A DNA stretch of 64,000 nt from Branchiostoma floridae (GCF_000003815.2 NC_049981.1:10349476-10413475), one strand, 5' to 3'; shown: positions 10,769 through 23,580, counted from the first letter of the stretch. Notes: a model not told the origin generated them from the sequence alone. Made by a program: numbers and translations.

Positions 10769-10855
10769 GTTTGCGACGCTCCAAGTGACTCCTGTTGTCC
10801 TGAAGGCTGTAGCGTCAGGCAGGTGTTGACAGTCGCCCTTAAGACACTGTATCAG
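10769..10855 (+). other. Candidate internal exon (probably 5' untranslated)
   Basis: An 87-bp block with acceptor GACATGTTGCAG|G and donor TATCAG|GTAAGC, both near consensus. It is open in one frame for 29 codons (VCDAPSDSCCPEGC...), without a methionine, and 87 is a multiple of three, so a coding role cannot be excluded. GC content is higher than the surrounding intron. Its place between the candidate first exon and 29087-29159 suggests an LHFPL2 leader exon. Confidence 0.4.
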
Positions 10856-11775
10856 GTAAGCCAGGTGTGTTGTTTTGGTTAACTTAAGAAACCATGCATT
10901 TAGAATGTATCATAATCGCTTTCATTACTTGGAACTTGTATTGTCCCTGAAACCGGTTCACTTTACTTTGGTGGTAAAAGAGTGGCTATTTGATTTCGTA
11001 GATAAGGTTATCTCAAGAAAAGAGGATGCAGCAATAGAGAATGCATCTTTTGTCTGCATTAAAATGATAATTGCTTTGGTAAAGTTGGAGCAAGTGGGCA
11101 ACTGACTGGTCAGTTTTTTCTTTGCCTGGAATATGTGGCAGATAATTTGGTTGGCGTGACATTCGAGTAAACCTAGAACAGTGTTATGTCACTCACTAAT
11201 AGTCCATACACACACTCGGCTTTATCAAGTGTCCCAGTGTTTAACCAGACATTCTGAAACAGGTTTACTTTCTCCAAGGAGACGGGAAAGTAGAGACGAT
11301 AAAACGTGTTGTTAACAAGAGTCAGACCGATCGTTTTGGCATGTATGTCATAAATATAACTCAAATGCCTTGTAATAGTCTACTAAAAGAGAATTGGTTG
11401 TGCAGATCCAATATGACAGTCCTTAAGTTTCCAATTGTATTGGACATAAATTATGACGAAGAATGTAGGAGATGTATGTATATGTGTCTTCTTGTGTTTG
11501 GAAAAATGTCCCGCGAATTATAGACTCTACCTTTGGACAAACTGAAAAAGCAACCATAAATATTAAGAAAATTAATTCAGGGCAATTGAGATATATCTCT
11601 GACTAATCTCTTGTTATATATATGCTTGATGCAGAAAAGGTTGTTCATATTCAGCAGAAATATGGAAGATTCAGAGGAATCTTTGATGATATGTTAGTCA
11701 TTCATTGTGTTACAGTAATGTAAGAATGACTGTTTAAGTACTGTAAATGTTGAAATATTTGATGTGGTTAAATGT

Positions 11776-11943
11776 AGTAAGGCACGCCACACAGGAAGAC
11801 TTTTGATTTTCCCTTATTGGTAGGGAAAAGCATCATTAGTAGCAAGGCGACAAAACTTTGCGTAATTGCCATCCTTGGCTTGGCGTAATACATTGAGTGT
11901 TATTCTGAATTTAGTGTTAAGCTTTATCGTGACCCCCTCTTGA
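11776..11943. repeat. MITE family G, degenerate copy
   Basis: Shares the internal blocks of 18789-18990, including the TTGCGTAATTGCCATCCTTGG-like segment, AATACATTGAG and TTCTGAATTTA near the right end, but the GAGGGTCTGCATG termini are lost. Confidence 0.45.
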
Positions 11944-13184
11944 CTCAGCACATTATTATTTTGAATACCAGAAGAGTAGGGGGGACCCAGTGTGCTTGGC
12001 CATAGTTAATACCTAAAGTGTGTTGTACTATCTGCTATCAAAAAAGCATTACACTTGGTCTGAAACATTATAACTCAAACTGTCCTTGCTTTCATTAAGT
12101 TATCTATCACCACACATTAACAACATGTAGGAAAGGTTTGCATTTGATGTCTTTGATGTCTTGACCTGTGACCTTACAGGCTAGTTGGAGCCTTGTCTTG
12201 TTTGTCCAAGTTGTTACTCATTAGTCTGAGAGATTACCCTGGGTTATCTTTGGGTCAGTTCTCTCATGTGTTTCACTTTATGTCTAGGGACCTGTCCAGT
12301 CAACCATGTCACACTTAGGCTACACCAAATGTAATTTCAAGGTCCTTGTAACTCTTAAATAATATTGCTAAAAAAAATAAAAGCTAAAGGGAATGTCTGT
12401 TTTACATTCAGGGCGTTACTTAGATTTCAGTTGGTGACATAAAGCTGTATGAGGGAGCTGGGCGTGTCAAACCTCTGCATGTAAAAGAACCCAACACAAT
12501 CATCCCTATGTAGGGATGTCTGTTTGCAAATTTGATTTCATAATCATTTCAAAGTTTCCTTTGAATCCCTTTCTTCTCATCTTTGGCACAAGAGGAGATA
12601 GAAATAAACCAGCCTTGCTAACCATTGCTGCAACAGTCTCATACAAAGTGCTATGAATTTGATATATCCAAAATATTATGATAATACCAAGTGAGGTTTG
12701 TCCAGTAAGGTCTTAGAATTGAGGAGTCAGTTTTCTTCTAGAAATTGTTCCTTATTTCAAGTAAACATTTTTGCAATTTGGTCACCAACATTGAATAATA
12801 CCAGAAATCACGGAGACTGAGTTTTTGGATCTTGGCGACTAGAAAGGACTTTTTGTAAGCAATTCCACATTCTAGACAAGCTGTGATGAATATAGTGATG
12901 CTTGGCTAAGATTGGAGTGGTGTTATTGGCAAGCATGGATACAGGCCAGCTTCCATGTAAGGGATAGCTAATACTAATATTTGTACAATGAATAGTGTTA
13001 AAGTGAAGTCATGCCAGCTACAATTGGAAATAAAATTGTGGTTCCTTAATATTAGACTTAGAATACTTAATTTTGACTTTTAAAAAGTGATCCTGAATTT
13101 GCTTATTCATGGTTTTATACATGTATAGTACATGTTTTCCGAACCCTTGTAGTGCCTCCCATTCTTGGTCCTCTCTGAAAAATG

Positions 13185-13298
13185 GAGCAGCCCCAACTAA
13201 GATGCCCTACCCAGAAATAGAACTAGGGTCACCCAGTTGCCAACCAACCAGAAGCTCAACTGTGAGGCTGCTACCAGTTGAGCTACAGGGACATCCCA
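13185..13298 (-). repeat. tRNA-derived SINE-like sequence
   Basis: Read on the minus strand it begins GGGATGTCCCTGTAGCTCAA, then CTGGTAGCAGCCTC. TAGCTCAACTGG fits an RNA polymerase III A box, and a degenerate B box (AGTTCTATTTC) lies ~45 bases on. It does not fold into an intact tRNA. A second copy of its head is at 43395-43464. Confidence 0.5.
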
Positions 13299-13859
13299 TT
13301 TACATGTTTACATGATGTACATGATATATTTTCTCAGATGAACATAGAAATGAAAGCCAAAGGCTTTCTTTTCCAGAAAAGATAATGCAAGACAACATCA
13401 ATGTAAAATATTGAAGGTAGCTGGCCTTACCTCAGCAATATGAGGAGGTGATTGATAGTGGGAGGGTTAATGTAATAAATCTTGTAGATTAGGAGTGTAG
13501 TTCCCAGGCTGATAGCCATCTCTGTAAAGAGTTCAGGTCTATTTGGCCCCAGCAGCTTTATTGCTGATCAGTATCTTATACGTCAATCATGTTACATCTA
13601 GGTCAGTTTCCAGAGCTCAACTGCAGACTTCATTTGGTCTTATTGAAACAAACCATGAGCCTAGTTGTAGTGCAATATCTTCCCTTAAATTAAGACTGTA
13701 TTCTGCAGCTACAAACCACATTCTTTTTCAACCTCCTTGAGTAACTGTAACAGCAATATATTTTAAAGCCTGACAGACTAAATAAAGCTTCTTGCAGTCT
13801 ATCCACAGGTAAGGCTGACTGGATTCAGTAAGACCCTGGCAGCGAGCTATTATGTGAGG

Positions 13860-14230
13860 ATTTTCATTCTTTTTCACCCTATGTCATGTAAGATTGTTGA
13901 TATTCAGGGAAGTACAGATGGCTTGCCATTTGTTTGAAGTTCCGACAGTGTGCATGACAAATCTGACTATGGTATGTAAGGAGCTTGTCTGGAAGTGAGA
14001 GAGTTTTGCATGCATCTTAACATACAGAATTTTGTTTCAAAGGTCTAAGAGAACTTTCATTCTTTTACGTTCAGTTTTGTCCTATGAGATTGTTGATATT
14101 CTGGAAGGTACAGAAGCCAGAAAATTAACCTTTGCGGTTTGTTTGAAGTTCCGACGATGTGCATGACAAATCCACCTACATGGGGATCTCGTCTGGAAGT
14201 GGGAGAGAGTCTTGCATGTATTTCGAGAGG
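13860..14230. repeat. Diverged ~200-bp tandem duplication
   Basis: Two successive units share TTTTCATTCTTTT, AGATTGTTGATATTC (13891 and 14087), TTGTTTGAAGTTCCGAC (about 13930 and 14139), GTGCATGACAAATC and TCTGGAAGTG. The offset is 196-209 bp. They have diverged by substitutions and small indels; no coding signal. Confidence 0.65.
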
Positions 14231-16854
14231 GGCTTGTGAGAAATCCAAGTGCCGCACTATCCCCACGCAAACCGGAAACCGGAGTAGTCAAACTATCCTG
14301 TGTCTAATCCGCTGGGCACACACCACATCCTGTGGGAACACCATCACAAACTGTGGGAAAGTTGGCACCTCCGCTTGCACAGGGCAAATTTGGTGGCTTC
14401 TCTGTAACCATATCCCTATAACGTAAACATATATTCCAATTAGCACCCCTTTGCTAATGAGTCCAAAGGATGTGGTGTTAATAGGTGCAGAATTTGATTA
14501 CCATGGCTGTCAGGGTTTTTAAAGTCAACTTTTGGCAGTTGAGATAGGGACAGCTTCCTGATTTTCAGAGGCAGGATCCATTTTGTAGGAAGGATCTTCT
14601 TTATCTGACATATCCTTCCTGTTACTAGGTCCAGCTGAGAGGAAAAGATAGATTTGGTAGGGGGGGGGGGGGGGTCACATTTTTTTTCTTTGAGACAAAG
14701 TGGTATGGGGGCATTGAAACTGAAATGGAGCAGAGAGTGTGTGTGAATTTTTTGCCACTCTACTGTGTGGAGTTTTAATGGATTTTGTGTCAAATTGTGG
14801 CATTCTATGGCTTCTTGAGGGGGTTGTCAGGCCACAGGTGAAGACAGTGGTCACATGTGGCCTACTGGTGGTACTGGTCAATCAGAATTTTATGCTTGTC
14901 AGAGGGTCTGCCCCCCAGGGCAAGGGGGTGCATGATTGGGGCATAAAGATGGCAATTGTGACAATTTATCACTTGAAAATAAGGAAAAGTTGTAAAACGC
15001 TCTTGCTATGATCAAGAAACTTTAAAATCTTAACCTCCTTTTTTCTTTAATTCAAGGAATAAATGCAAATCCTAATACAAAAATGATAATTCACCTAAGA
15101 AGAAAGTTAACTACCTGAATAAGATACCAAAGAATGGCTCATTGTTTTAAAGGCACACAAGTCTTCCAATATCTGAGGAAAAGTTTCAATTTGTCGGTTA
15201 ATTAGGAATGCCAAGTTTGGTTATTCAGAACTTCGGTCTAGAAATTCATGACCAAGCACAGCTGATATTTTTTCATCTTTGAAATTTCTTTACAACTTAC
15301 AGGATAAGATATTCACAATAAAAAATTCACAAACATTTACAGGTGCAAAAGTGTGAAAGATTCACTGTTACTTTCTAGTTGAAGTAGATGCTTTTAGAGT
15401 TCTTAGTGGATAGAAGCATGGATCATCTGATGGATACAGTTACAGAAGTTGCACTTAGAGCCCCACAGTTACAAACTACAGCATGTGCACCTAATGTACA
15501 ATGAAGATGGTTTTCAATTTTTCTTTCCAAAAATGGGTGCCGCAGAGATCCAGATAATCTAGCTTAGCCCAGAAAGTCTTGTTCAAAGTGCATGGAGCTG
15601 GCAGGCATGTTTGAAACATATCCCTGACAAAGAAGGGTATTATGCAGCTCAGGGAACTTTCCCCCTTTGCCATCTTTGCCATGAAATTCAAATGGAGTCC
15701 TTATCTTTTCAAGGGTGAAATAGGGTATGGAGGTGACTGCAGTAGTGATGTTTTACCCATGAAGAACTTCTCTTCTCTCAATCTCTGAGCTGAATAGTGA
15801 TAGCAGGAGGGTCGTGGCGGACTGAATTCCAACAAGCCTTGGACATGGAATAAGAAGATACTAGTGTCAAGTTGATGGTTTGGCATCAGATTGGCCCTGT
15901 TCAAGACCTTAAGACACACTGCAAATCATGACTGTCTGTCAACCCCTTCTTGAGTTATTCTCTTTCAATGCTTAAAACAAAATGTGCCCCTGCAGTTCCA
16001 ATACAAAAACACTAAGGGACCTTAACATTCTCTTACTTTATGTCCCCAGAGCTACAATGTACCTGCCACTCAAAAGTCATAACCATAGCATATCGAAAGC
16101 CGAGCTGCAAAGATATCAAAACAGGGTGTTTTGCTGCAGTACTGTTGAAACCCACTAGGAGACCCATTATTGAAATTGACATTAATTTTTTCCAACCCCT
16201 ACCAAATACCATAAAGTGCCACTCATAGTTTCTCAAGCTATGAAACACATAGACATACACAAAAACAAGCAACACCTAAAATATAAAACAGTCTTGGCAT
16301 AGATGATAAAATAAAAGTTTGAGTCATTCCCAAAACAGCTGGCTTTTATCTTGTGTTATGAGAATTTGGTACCCTTGAGTAAGGCCGTCTGAGGTCACCC
16401 TATGGCTTCCAAAGAAAGTGGGGGCGGGGTCTCCTGAGATATGTATGGCTGGAATCTTAATTTCATTCTCCTTGGGACTTACTTAAGAATGCCTGGCAGT
16501 CTTGAGTTGACTGTCTTCAGCTGTTCCTATGAAATCCTGAGCACTTGTAACTAAATTAAACTGTGTAAAGGACATAGTTCAAGTTTGCTAAACAGTGTTC
16601 AGGAAGTTTTAATTGGAATAATGTTACTGGCAACCTCAGAGGAGTTGGTTCTGGATATATGTTTGCTTTCAGGTGAGTTTGTTTGCACAGTAACCATGTA
16701 AATGTTGCGAAGGTCAGATATAATCTCCATGTTGTGCATGTTGTCACAGTGACAAGTAGTGTGCAAAAGTAGTTGTTAGTAATGTTACATTATTTCCCAT
16801 TAGTTTATGAAGGTCATCTAGATCATACATTGAATAGAAATCTCATAACCAATT

Positions 16855-17200
16855 TTACCTTCGCATTTTACCAAGGAGGGTTCTGTTTTAGGTTTTGTTT
16901 GTCTGTCAGTATGTGAATCATTGGACAACATTACTTGAGAAACTGTGAATGAATCCTAATTATACTTGTTAGGGGGATAGGGGTCAGGGAAACAAAGATC
17001 AAGTTCGATAACGGGTTCCCTGGCAACTTTCAATGGTACCTGTACTTCACTGAAGTGCCATTTTTTTTATATCTCTCGTTCTGGAGTTCATAATTTTTAG
17101 TTGTGGATAGCTCTTGGGGAACGAAAGTAAGTGGTGACGTGTTTGGAGTCCCTAGCAGCTTTTTTGGAACTGCAGGGGCAATTTTTGAAATTGAAAGAAA
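16855..17200 (+). repeat. Dispersed repeat family J, copy
   Basis: Contains ACCAAGGAGGGTT, GTTTGTCTGTCAGTATGTG, AGGTCAAG-type and CCTAGCAGC followed by GGAACTGCAGGGGCA. These blocks recur in the same order near 17.9, 25.3, 26.6 and 50.0 kb. The minus strand is open for 135 codons at 17152-17559, partly in this repeat; I do not consider it a gene. Confidence 0.5.
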
Positions 17201-17879
17201 ATAACTCCAGATGGGGTTTGAGCCTCAATATGGTCTTTGGTATGTTTTAATGCTGTGGTGCGATCATACCTGCAATTCATTTTCTGTATCTGTATCTGTA
17301 TCATTCCTTTCTCACAGTGCTCTTGCAACATTAACCCCCCTCCCCCTTGTTTGCTAACTCCTTGTCCAATCAGGTGTAAAAGAAACCCTTTGACCACTTG
17401 TACAGGTAGTTTTGTGGGGACCAGCACTCTCACTACTTCTGTTACCTCCCCTGTGGTTACTAAACAAACAGGAGTGGCTTGGGTCAAGTTGACTTTCCCA
17501 TCCATGTAAACAGTGTTCACCTCTTCATCTGAACTTAAGCTTCCCCATGCGGACAACATTAACCCTAACAGTGTTGTGGGTCAATCATAAAGCCTTAGTA
17601 CTTATCAACCTTGACATGGAAATGGTTAAACACTAGATACTGTTTATGTGCTAGAAGCAGAGCTCTAGGGACAGGTGTAGTTATTTTCTCAGGTGCCAGT
17701 TGGATACCTAGATAGTCATTGTCAAAGCATATCACTAAGTGTGAAGATAAGATTGAAACTTTGTTTCCAGTTTTGGATTGCAGTTTAAAGATTAATGTTT
17801 GCTTTCAGGAGCATGACTGAGATTATTTGAATGCAAACTCAAGTAAGGTTGGTGATCAGTAATATAGGCAATGTTCATG

Positions 17880-18330
17880 TAATTTCCTTTGCCAAGAAGT
17901 GTGTGTTTTCATCATCGTTCGTGTGTCTGTCTGTGTGTGTATTTGTGTCAACACACTGAACCAAGAAAGCCAAGGTGGATTATCTTTATATTCGGCATGT
18001 GGGTAGGTCTTGATAAGACCTCTAATGTCTAAATGATTGAGTTTTGGATAGCCTGATTAAATCTCGCTTATAGCAGCCCACCAAACATCCGCCGGAGGGG
18101 CCAGTTACAGCCCTGGACAGCGGAGTTTGTGTTACACAGACTAGGTTTTGGATCCCTAGCGACTTTCTAAGGTACTACAGCAGAACGTCTGGTTTTGGTA
18201 TCTCATGTACAGGACATGCTTTGGTGGTGATTTCTGGTTTGTAGAAAGTTCTTGTGGTTAGAAAAAAAAGGAACATAACTTTGGACCCTCCACCAACTTT
18301 CTTGGGAATTGCAAGGGGCATTTCAGTTGC
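17880..18330 (+). repeat. Dispersed repeat family J, copy
   Basis: Blocks GTGTGTCTGTCTGTGTGTG, GCATGTGGGTAGGTCTTGA, GGTACTACAGCAGAACGTCTG and GGGAATTGCAAGGGGCA match the family J order. The 18061-18130 portion (AGCAGCCCACCAAACATCCG) is not shared. Confidence 0.5.
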
Positions 18331-18788
18331 AGACTTTAATGAAAGTATGCCAGACTCAACTTGTAAAAGGGGTAGTAGGTCAGGGTTATAGTGAGGAGGG
18401 AAAATAAGCAGGTTTTGTCTGGGTCAAGTTCAGACCGCAAACAGGCAAATACAAAGCCACTGTTGAAAAATCCCCCCAGGACCATCAGCCCTTTGTTTTG
18501 TACTTGAAATGCAATCAAACCTGGCCAAGCTTTTAAAAGGGGTTAGTTCATTTTAAAAAGAAGTGGGAGATATAGAATGAGGTAGGCCTTTTTCTGATAT
18601 AAAGTTAGTTTATTGTAATCTTGCTGTTTGATTTGTTGACATCTTGCATTGCTCAGTTTGGAATCTTCCACTTTGATTGGGAATGTTTCTTTCAAAATTC
18701 CTACTGGCTTATCCACTCCCCCAGACTTGTCAAATAGACCAGCCCACAGCCACAGACATGTTGCTGAAAGATAAGATCCAGTCACCAT

Positions 18789-18990
18789 TGAGGGTCTGCA
18801 TGCTCTTTTACCTAGGGTATAGGCAACCTATTTTGATTTCCTGTATTTAATAGGGATAGCCGTCTTATTTGCGTATTTCGTAGCGAGGTAAAAAAAATTT
18901 GCGTGATTGCCTTCCTTTATTTCAGCGAAATACATGGAGGTATTGTGTTCTTCTGAATTTACATTGTCAGTACCCCCATGCAGACCCTCA
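18789..18990. mobile_element. MITE family G, intact copy
   Basis: A 202-bp element with terminal inverted repeats TGAGGGTCTGCATG and CATGCAGACCCTCA (14/14 match). CCAT flanks it on both sides, a possible 4-bp target duplication. The interior is non-coding. A second copy is at 28523-28713 and a decayed one at 11776-11943. Confidence 0.8.
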
Positions 18991-19224
18991 CCATTCTGTA
19001 ATCCTTAGCAGTAGAGGTGCTTCTGAAACAAATATGTAGGAGGTTTTCCATCACCATGGAGGTGGCCCAACAACATGGTAGACAGGACCTAAGCAGGCTG
19101 AAGACATTTTTAGGTCACCAGTGGCAGGTCTAATGGAAAGTGCCAACATTATTGTCATGGGAGAAGATTAGTTGTACAGTAGCACAGCAATCTTGAAGAA
19201 GTATTGTCATTGATATAGACGGGT

Positions 19225-19227
19225 GCA

Positions 19228-19307
<80 letters not shown>
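19225..19307. repeat. (CA)n microsatellite
   Basis: An almost pure CA/AC dinucleotide run of ~80 bases with one TAC interruption near its left end. Likely length-polymorphic. It generates a spurious valine-cysteine open frame on the minus strand. Confidence 0.97.
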
Positions 19308-19308
<1 letters not shown>

Positions 19309-20236
19309 TTCAAACTCTTAATTCTCTGAAAGAGAACAGTCCTAAAATCATAACCAGTATATACTATAGGCCACCCAAGGTGCATCCATGCAATTACTTC
19401 TCTTTGCTGTCAAGATTGTAAATACCCAACACACACTTAGTCCCAATTTTCTTATCAACCATAACAGTGAAAACAGGAACCAAAGAGGACTGAGGAAAGT
19501 AGAGTGTATCGCACCTGCTATGGGTTGTCCGTTACCATGGCAGTTGATCTGGTTGAGTTCTGGTGTGTGTCAGTGTCAGGTGCTGGTGATAAGGAAGGTT
19601 TGTTGTGAAGTTTTGTAGAGAGATTGTGACTGGGGCTTCTTGTTGGATTATGACAAAGAAAACATGGATTTTGAAGTCAGAGACAAACTTACTAAGTGGT
19701 CAACAAAAACATCTCATATGAAAACTTCTCCTTTCTTGCTGCTTGTTCAAAATAATCCAATACCATCTATCCTATAGATAGATTAAATTACATTCTAGGA
19801 GAGGACTAAGCCCACACTATACATACAAATATACAGATAGGTAGATATGTCAAATAATGTTTAAATCTTAGGATTAATAGTGTAAATGATATGTTGAACG
19901 TAACATGTTGATAAGTTCATATACCTGTGGGGATTCCCCATTTCTCACCCTTCAAGAGAATCAAAACGCATTGTCACAGTTTGATGGTCAAACTTTGTTC
20001 TAATTATCACTTTCTCCTTTGAAGCCTAAACTTTTGGGCCAAACTAAACTATGTTTTAAGTCTGGCCACCAACATCTGTTTACAGTGTAAACACATAGTA
20101 CAGCCCTTCCTTAACAAGTGGACAATATCCTTAAATCCCCAACACTATGAAATCCTTTTTGTTCTCCCGGCTGGATTGTTTACAGCAACATGGGAAGAAA
20201 AGACAGCAGAACTCCTGAATATACCAGATTAACTAA

Positions 20237-22892
20237 GGGACCGTACGGCATTTAGCGAGGGGGGAGGGCCGGTCGCTAGGGGGGGGAGGGCCTAGCAAAA
20301 AATATTTTGCCAGGGGGAGGGCCCAGCAAAAACAATTGACTTGGGGGGAGGGCCAAGCAAAAAAAAATTGCTTGGTCTACCAGCAAAATTTGTCCCTTAA
20401 AATCCAAGAAACAGCGTTTCAGAGGGTCAGGATTTCAAAATTTTTCTGACCCTCCGCAAGGGATCGCACAAGGTTGGCGCTCGGGACAAAGTGAAAATGC
20501 GAAAGGGGAGGGGGCGGGGCTTATGCATCGCCCTCGAAAACCTTTTTCACTTACAGAAATGTTATTAAACTCTAGATTAGTCTGCCAGCAAAAATTACCC
20601 CTGTCCTATTGCCCTCAAAATGTAAGAAATTGCGTTTCAGAGCTCGAGGGTAAAACTACCGTAAAGATTTGCAAATTTCCCTGGATCTCTTTTGACGTGA
20701 CCGGCCTCGCGCCTTTGGTGGCCGACATCGTGATAATGTGTTCGGAGGGATTTAATTTTGTATTTCTAAATTGAAATACCATTAACCCTCTCAGCACGAG
20801 AAGCCACTATCGTGGCTTTCCCATAGGACACGAGAAGCCACGATCGTGGCTTCAGGTTTAATTCCGGCGGGAAATTCAAACTGACTACTGTGAAATGGGA
20901 AATTTGGCAGAGTCTGCCAATCAGGATGCTTGTATCTTTGACCAACCAGAAGGGATGTAGCATTTGAGCCCTGTTTCTGAGGCCTCCAGCGTGTGTTTTG
21001 GCTTCAGTTTTCTACAGGTTTATTTAGTAAATTTAGCAGAAATGGAGACAATTTGGTGGATAATTTTGTTGGTGGCTTACAGGAGTGATGACAAGGAAAT
21101 CCTTGAGGGACAGCAAGGCAAACACCCAGCTGTTTTTGTTGAGATCAAATGAGCTGATATCACCATGTCTAATGAGTTCTACATGCATGCTTCCTTGTTG
21201 TTTTTCTTGGGCATGAGGAGGACCAGGTCAGGTCAGAAAGGTCACCAGGTCTCAATTGACATTTTAGATACTCTGATACCTGTTTCTCTACCCAAGTCAT
21301 AAGTAATAGGATTTATTTGACTCCCTGATATGTGGAGAACATCCAGAAAAATAATTTGCCATTTAGCACAAGGCATATTCATTATTTCAATAGTACAACT
21401 ACAGGTGTGGGGAGGGGGGCACAACTGTTTATTGGGGTGAACATTTGTTTATCAACACTGAACTTATTTGAAATCATGCTTTGATTTTTAGTTTTTGGTC
21501 ATTCTAACAGCATACCAGCATTGTGTATGTATAATTGAGTACTTCTACATAGTTTTATGATAAATGACACAAAAAACTCAGTCCCTAGCCAAATGTTTTC
21601 TTTTGTGAAGCTTTTTTTGGGAGTGTTGCAAATGTGTTTTTGAGTGGTTTCCATGACGATTGCTGTCCTCAGATTGATGGTATGATATTTATTTTGCTTG
21701 TTTTGGAAAGGCCATTCTGTGAGCTTTCCAGCAATATATAGTTTTCCTAGTCTACTCCTTACATAACAGCTGTAATAATAATACACAAAAAGTACTAATT
21801 GACACCTGTATAGACTGAAATTATATGTCGTATATGGTATACAGGAAAAAATTTTATGACGTGTTGAGAGGGTTAAAGTTAGCTTTATTTGCCAGCAAAA
21901 TATTTCCCTCAAACTGCAGGAAATAGCTTTTAAGAGGGTCAAGATTTCAAAATTTCCCCGGACCTACCTTGCGATTCTTCGTGCCTTTGGCGCCAGACAT
22001 GGTGTTCAAAACGTCGTTGTCAAAAACTTGAAACCCTCGTATTTTTTTTTTCATAGAAATGTCATTTAACCAGAAAATTTTCCCATAAAAAAGCAATGCA
22101 CGAAATCGTGACAAGAAAGCGTGGCATTTTTAAAAGATCCCCAGCAAGTCTGCGTTCTCGTGCCCGCCGGCGGCTAGGGAGATCGGTCTACCCCGCCGTG
22201 GGAAAATCAGCGTCATGCGTCGGCGCCCCCCTCCCCACTACAGTTTTGGTTAGTCGAATCGTGTTGTCGTTTTGGTTTTCATTTTTCCCCCGATTTACCG
22301 TAAGTTATTACCACCACAGAACCAGGAAAAAGTTAAAAAATACAATGTAACGTTATATGTACATGTACATTGAAAATGGTTTCCGTCAAGCCGCTCCGGG
22401 CGGCCCGCGAGCTTGCAATACGTAAATTAAAGGGGCGGGGCAAGCGCCGCTTCATGGCGCAAATCTACTAGAAATCCAGATACAAATGCTTTTTAGGTGT
22501 TGTTTTGAAAAACATCAAAACAATGAAATAGCTGCTATAAAGCAAATATTCATGCCTCCATGAAGCAGATATTTATCCCTCTATTATTAAGCAAATAGTT
22601 TGAGCCATTCTGTTTTCCTTTTTTTTACTAGGGGCGAGAAATCTGCTTTGCGATGAAAATCATGAAAAAGTAGGACGCAAAGCACATTTCCAAATGGGAG
22701 CGCATGTTTTATTGGCATCTTGAATATTTTTTCAAAGTTGATAGGAGGGGGGAGGGCCTAGCAAAAAAATATTTTGCCAGGGGGAGGGCCTAGCAAAAAA
22801 ATTTTTACCTGGGGGGAGGGCCTAGCAAAAATTTTTTGACCCGACCCTCTGGCGACCGGCCCTCCCCCCTCACTAAACGCCCCTATGGTCCC
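20237..22892. mobile_element. PIF/Harbinger-like non-autonomous transposon (2.66 kb)
   Basis: Ends are ~42-bp inverted repeats: GGGACCGTACGGCATTTAGC on the left mirrors GCCCCTATGGTCCC on the right, and GGGGGGAGGGCCGGTCGC mirrors GCGACCGGCCCTCCCCCC. The element is flanked by TAA at 20234-20236 and 22893-22895. A 3-bp TWA duplication with GGG...CCC termini is characteristic of PIF/Harbinger transposons; the class call is inference. Just inside each end are three direct repeats of the type GGGGGAGGGCCTAGCAAAAA. Internal blocks with CCAGCAAAAT, CCCTCAAAATG and GAGGGTCAGGATTTCAAAAT occur at ~20385-20460, 20580-20720 and 21890-21985. No transposase is recognised. A TTAA-flanked element is nested at 20786-21872, leaving a host element of ~1.57 kb. 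Confidence 0.8.
20786..21872. mobile_element. piggyBac-like non-autonomous element nested in the Harbinger-like element
   Basis: Begins CCCTCTCAGCACG and ends CGTGTTGAGAGGG, inverted repeats of 13 bp with one mismatch. TTAA lies immediately outside each end (20782-20785 and 21873-21876). TTAA duplication with CCC/GGG termini is the hallmark of piggyBac transposons. Just inside the left end are two direct copies of GAAGCCAC-ATCGTGGCTT; the second is a perfect 20-bp palindrome at ~20833-20852. A minus-strand 147-codon open frame (21499-21942) crosses the right end and shows no transposase motifs, so the element looks non-autonomous. Confidence 0.8.
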
Positions 22893-23454
22893 TAAAGGCT
22901 GTATTGTAGGTAGGGCATGCCGCATGATGTAAACATGGGATTTGTTTTGAAGAGAATAGTGGTCTCATCACTTGTATGTGTGAATTCGATAGCCTGGTAT
23001 CTAGCCATATCATAGCTCATGAGTCTCTTCTGTCCTCTTTGTGAATACTGAATTTGAAGAAGTTTGGACAAGTTCAAAGCTGTCTTCAGGACCCATCCCT
23101 CCATCCCAAGGACAGAAATTTGTTTGTTGGGTTGGACAAAATCTTTAATCGTGTATTCAACAATGGATACAATAAAGCTTAGTAGTAGCCCAGACTGTCA
23201 TTGGTTCAGATTTGAATGTTTCTTTTAAAGTTGGTATAAGAAACTAAGATAACAAATTTGTTATCTTGAGCTTGGTGAAGTGTGCCTCTGCTCCGTTTGG
23301 TTTGGGTGACACTACAGAGCGAAAAGGGGGTTCCTATCATATCCGACTGCCCCAAAAAATATGTACATGAAATGCATTTTTGTTAGCTTCAAATGGCATA
23401 TCTAACAACAAAAATCAACAGTATATATGCCCAAACAGTAAAAGGGATGAAAAA

Positions 23455-23580
23455 AAATGAAGCTGGAAACACTGGGCCATTTGAAATCTGCCCCTCAAAA
23501 TGCAGAAAAATGGCATTATTTTGGAGGGATAAGAATTTCAAAATTTCTGGGGGAGAATGCCCCCAGATTCCCCTATAAAT
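23455..23580. repeat. Solo fragment related to the Harbinger-like interior
   Basis: Contains CCCCTCAAAATGCAGAAAAA, GGAGGGATAAGAATTTCAAA and ATTTCTGGGGGAGAATGCCC, matching the internal blocks of 20237-22892. It includes a small palindrome (TCTGGGGGAGAATGCCCCCAGA, arms of 8 bases). Confidence 0.5.

Noticed and set aside
17152-17559. 135-codon minus-strand open frame
   Set aside because: Overlaps a dispersed repeat and contains repeat-like IQIQIQ from TCTGTA repeats; no family match.
19155-19385. Open frame with a long valine-cysteine repeat
   Set aside because: Translation of the (CA)n microsatellite, not a protein.
21499-21942. 147-codon minus-strand open frame across the piggyBac-like right end
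   Set aside because: It crosses the element boundary, and no catalytic DDD-type context or zinc-finger cysteines are visible.
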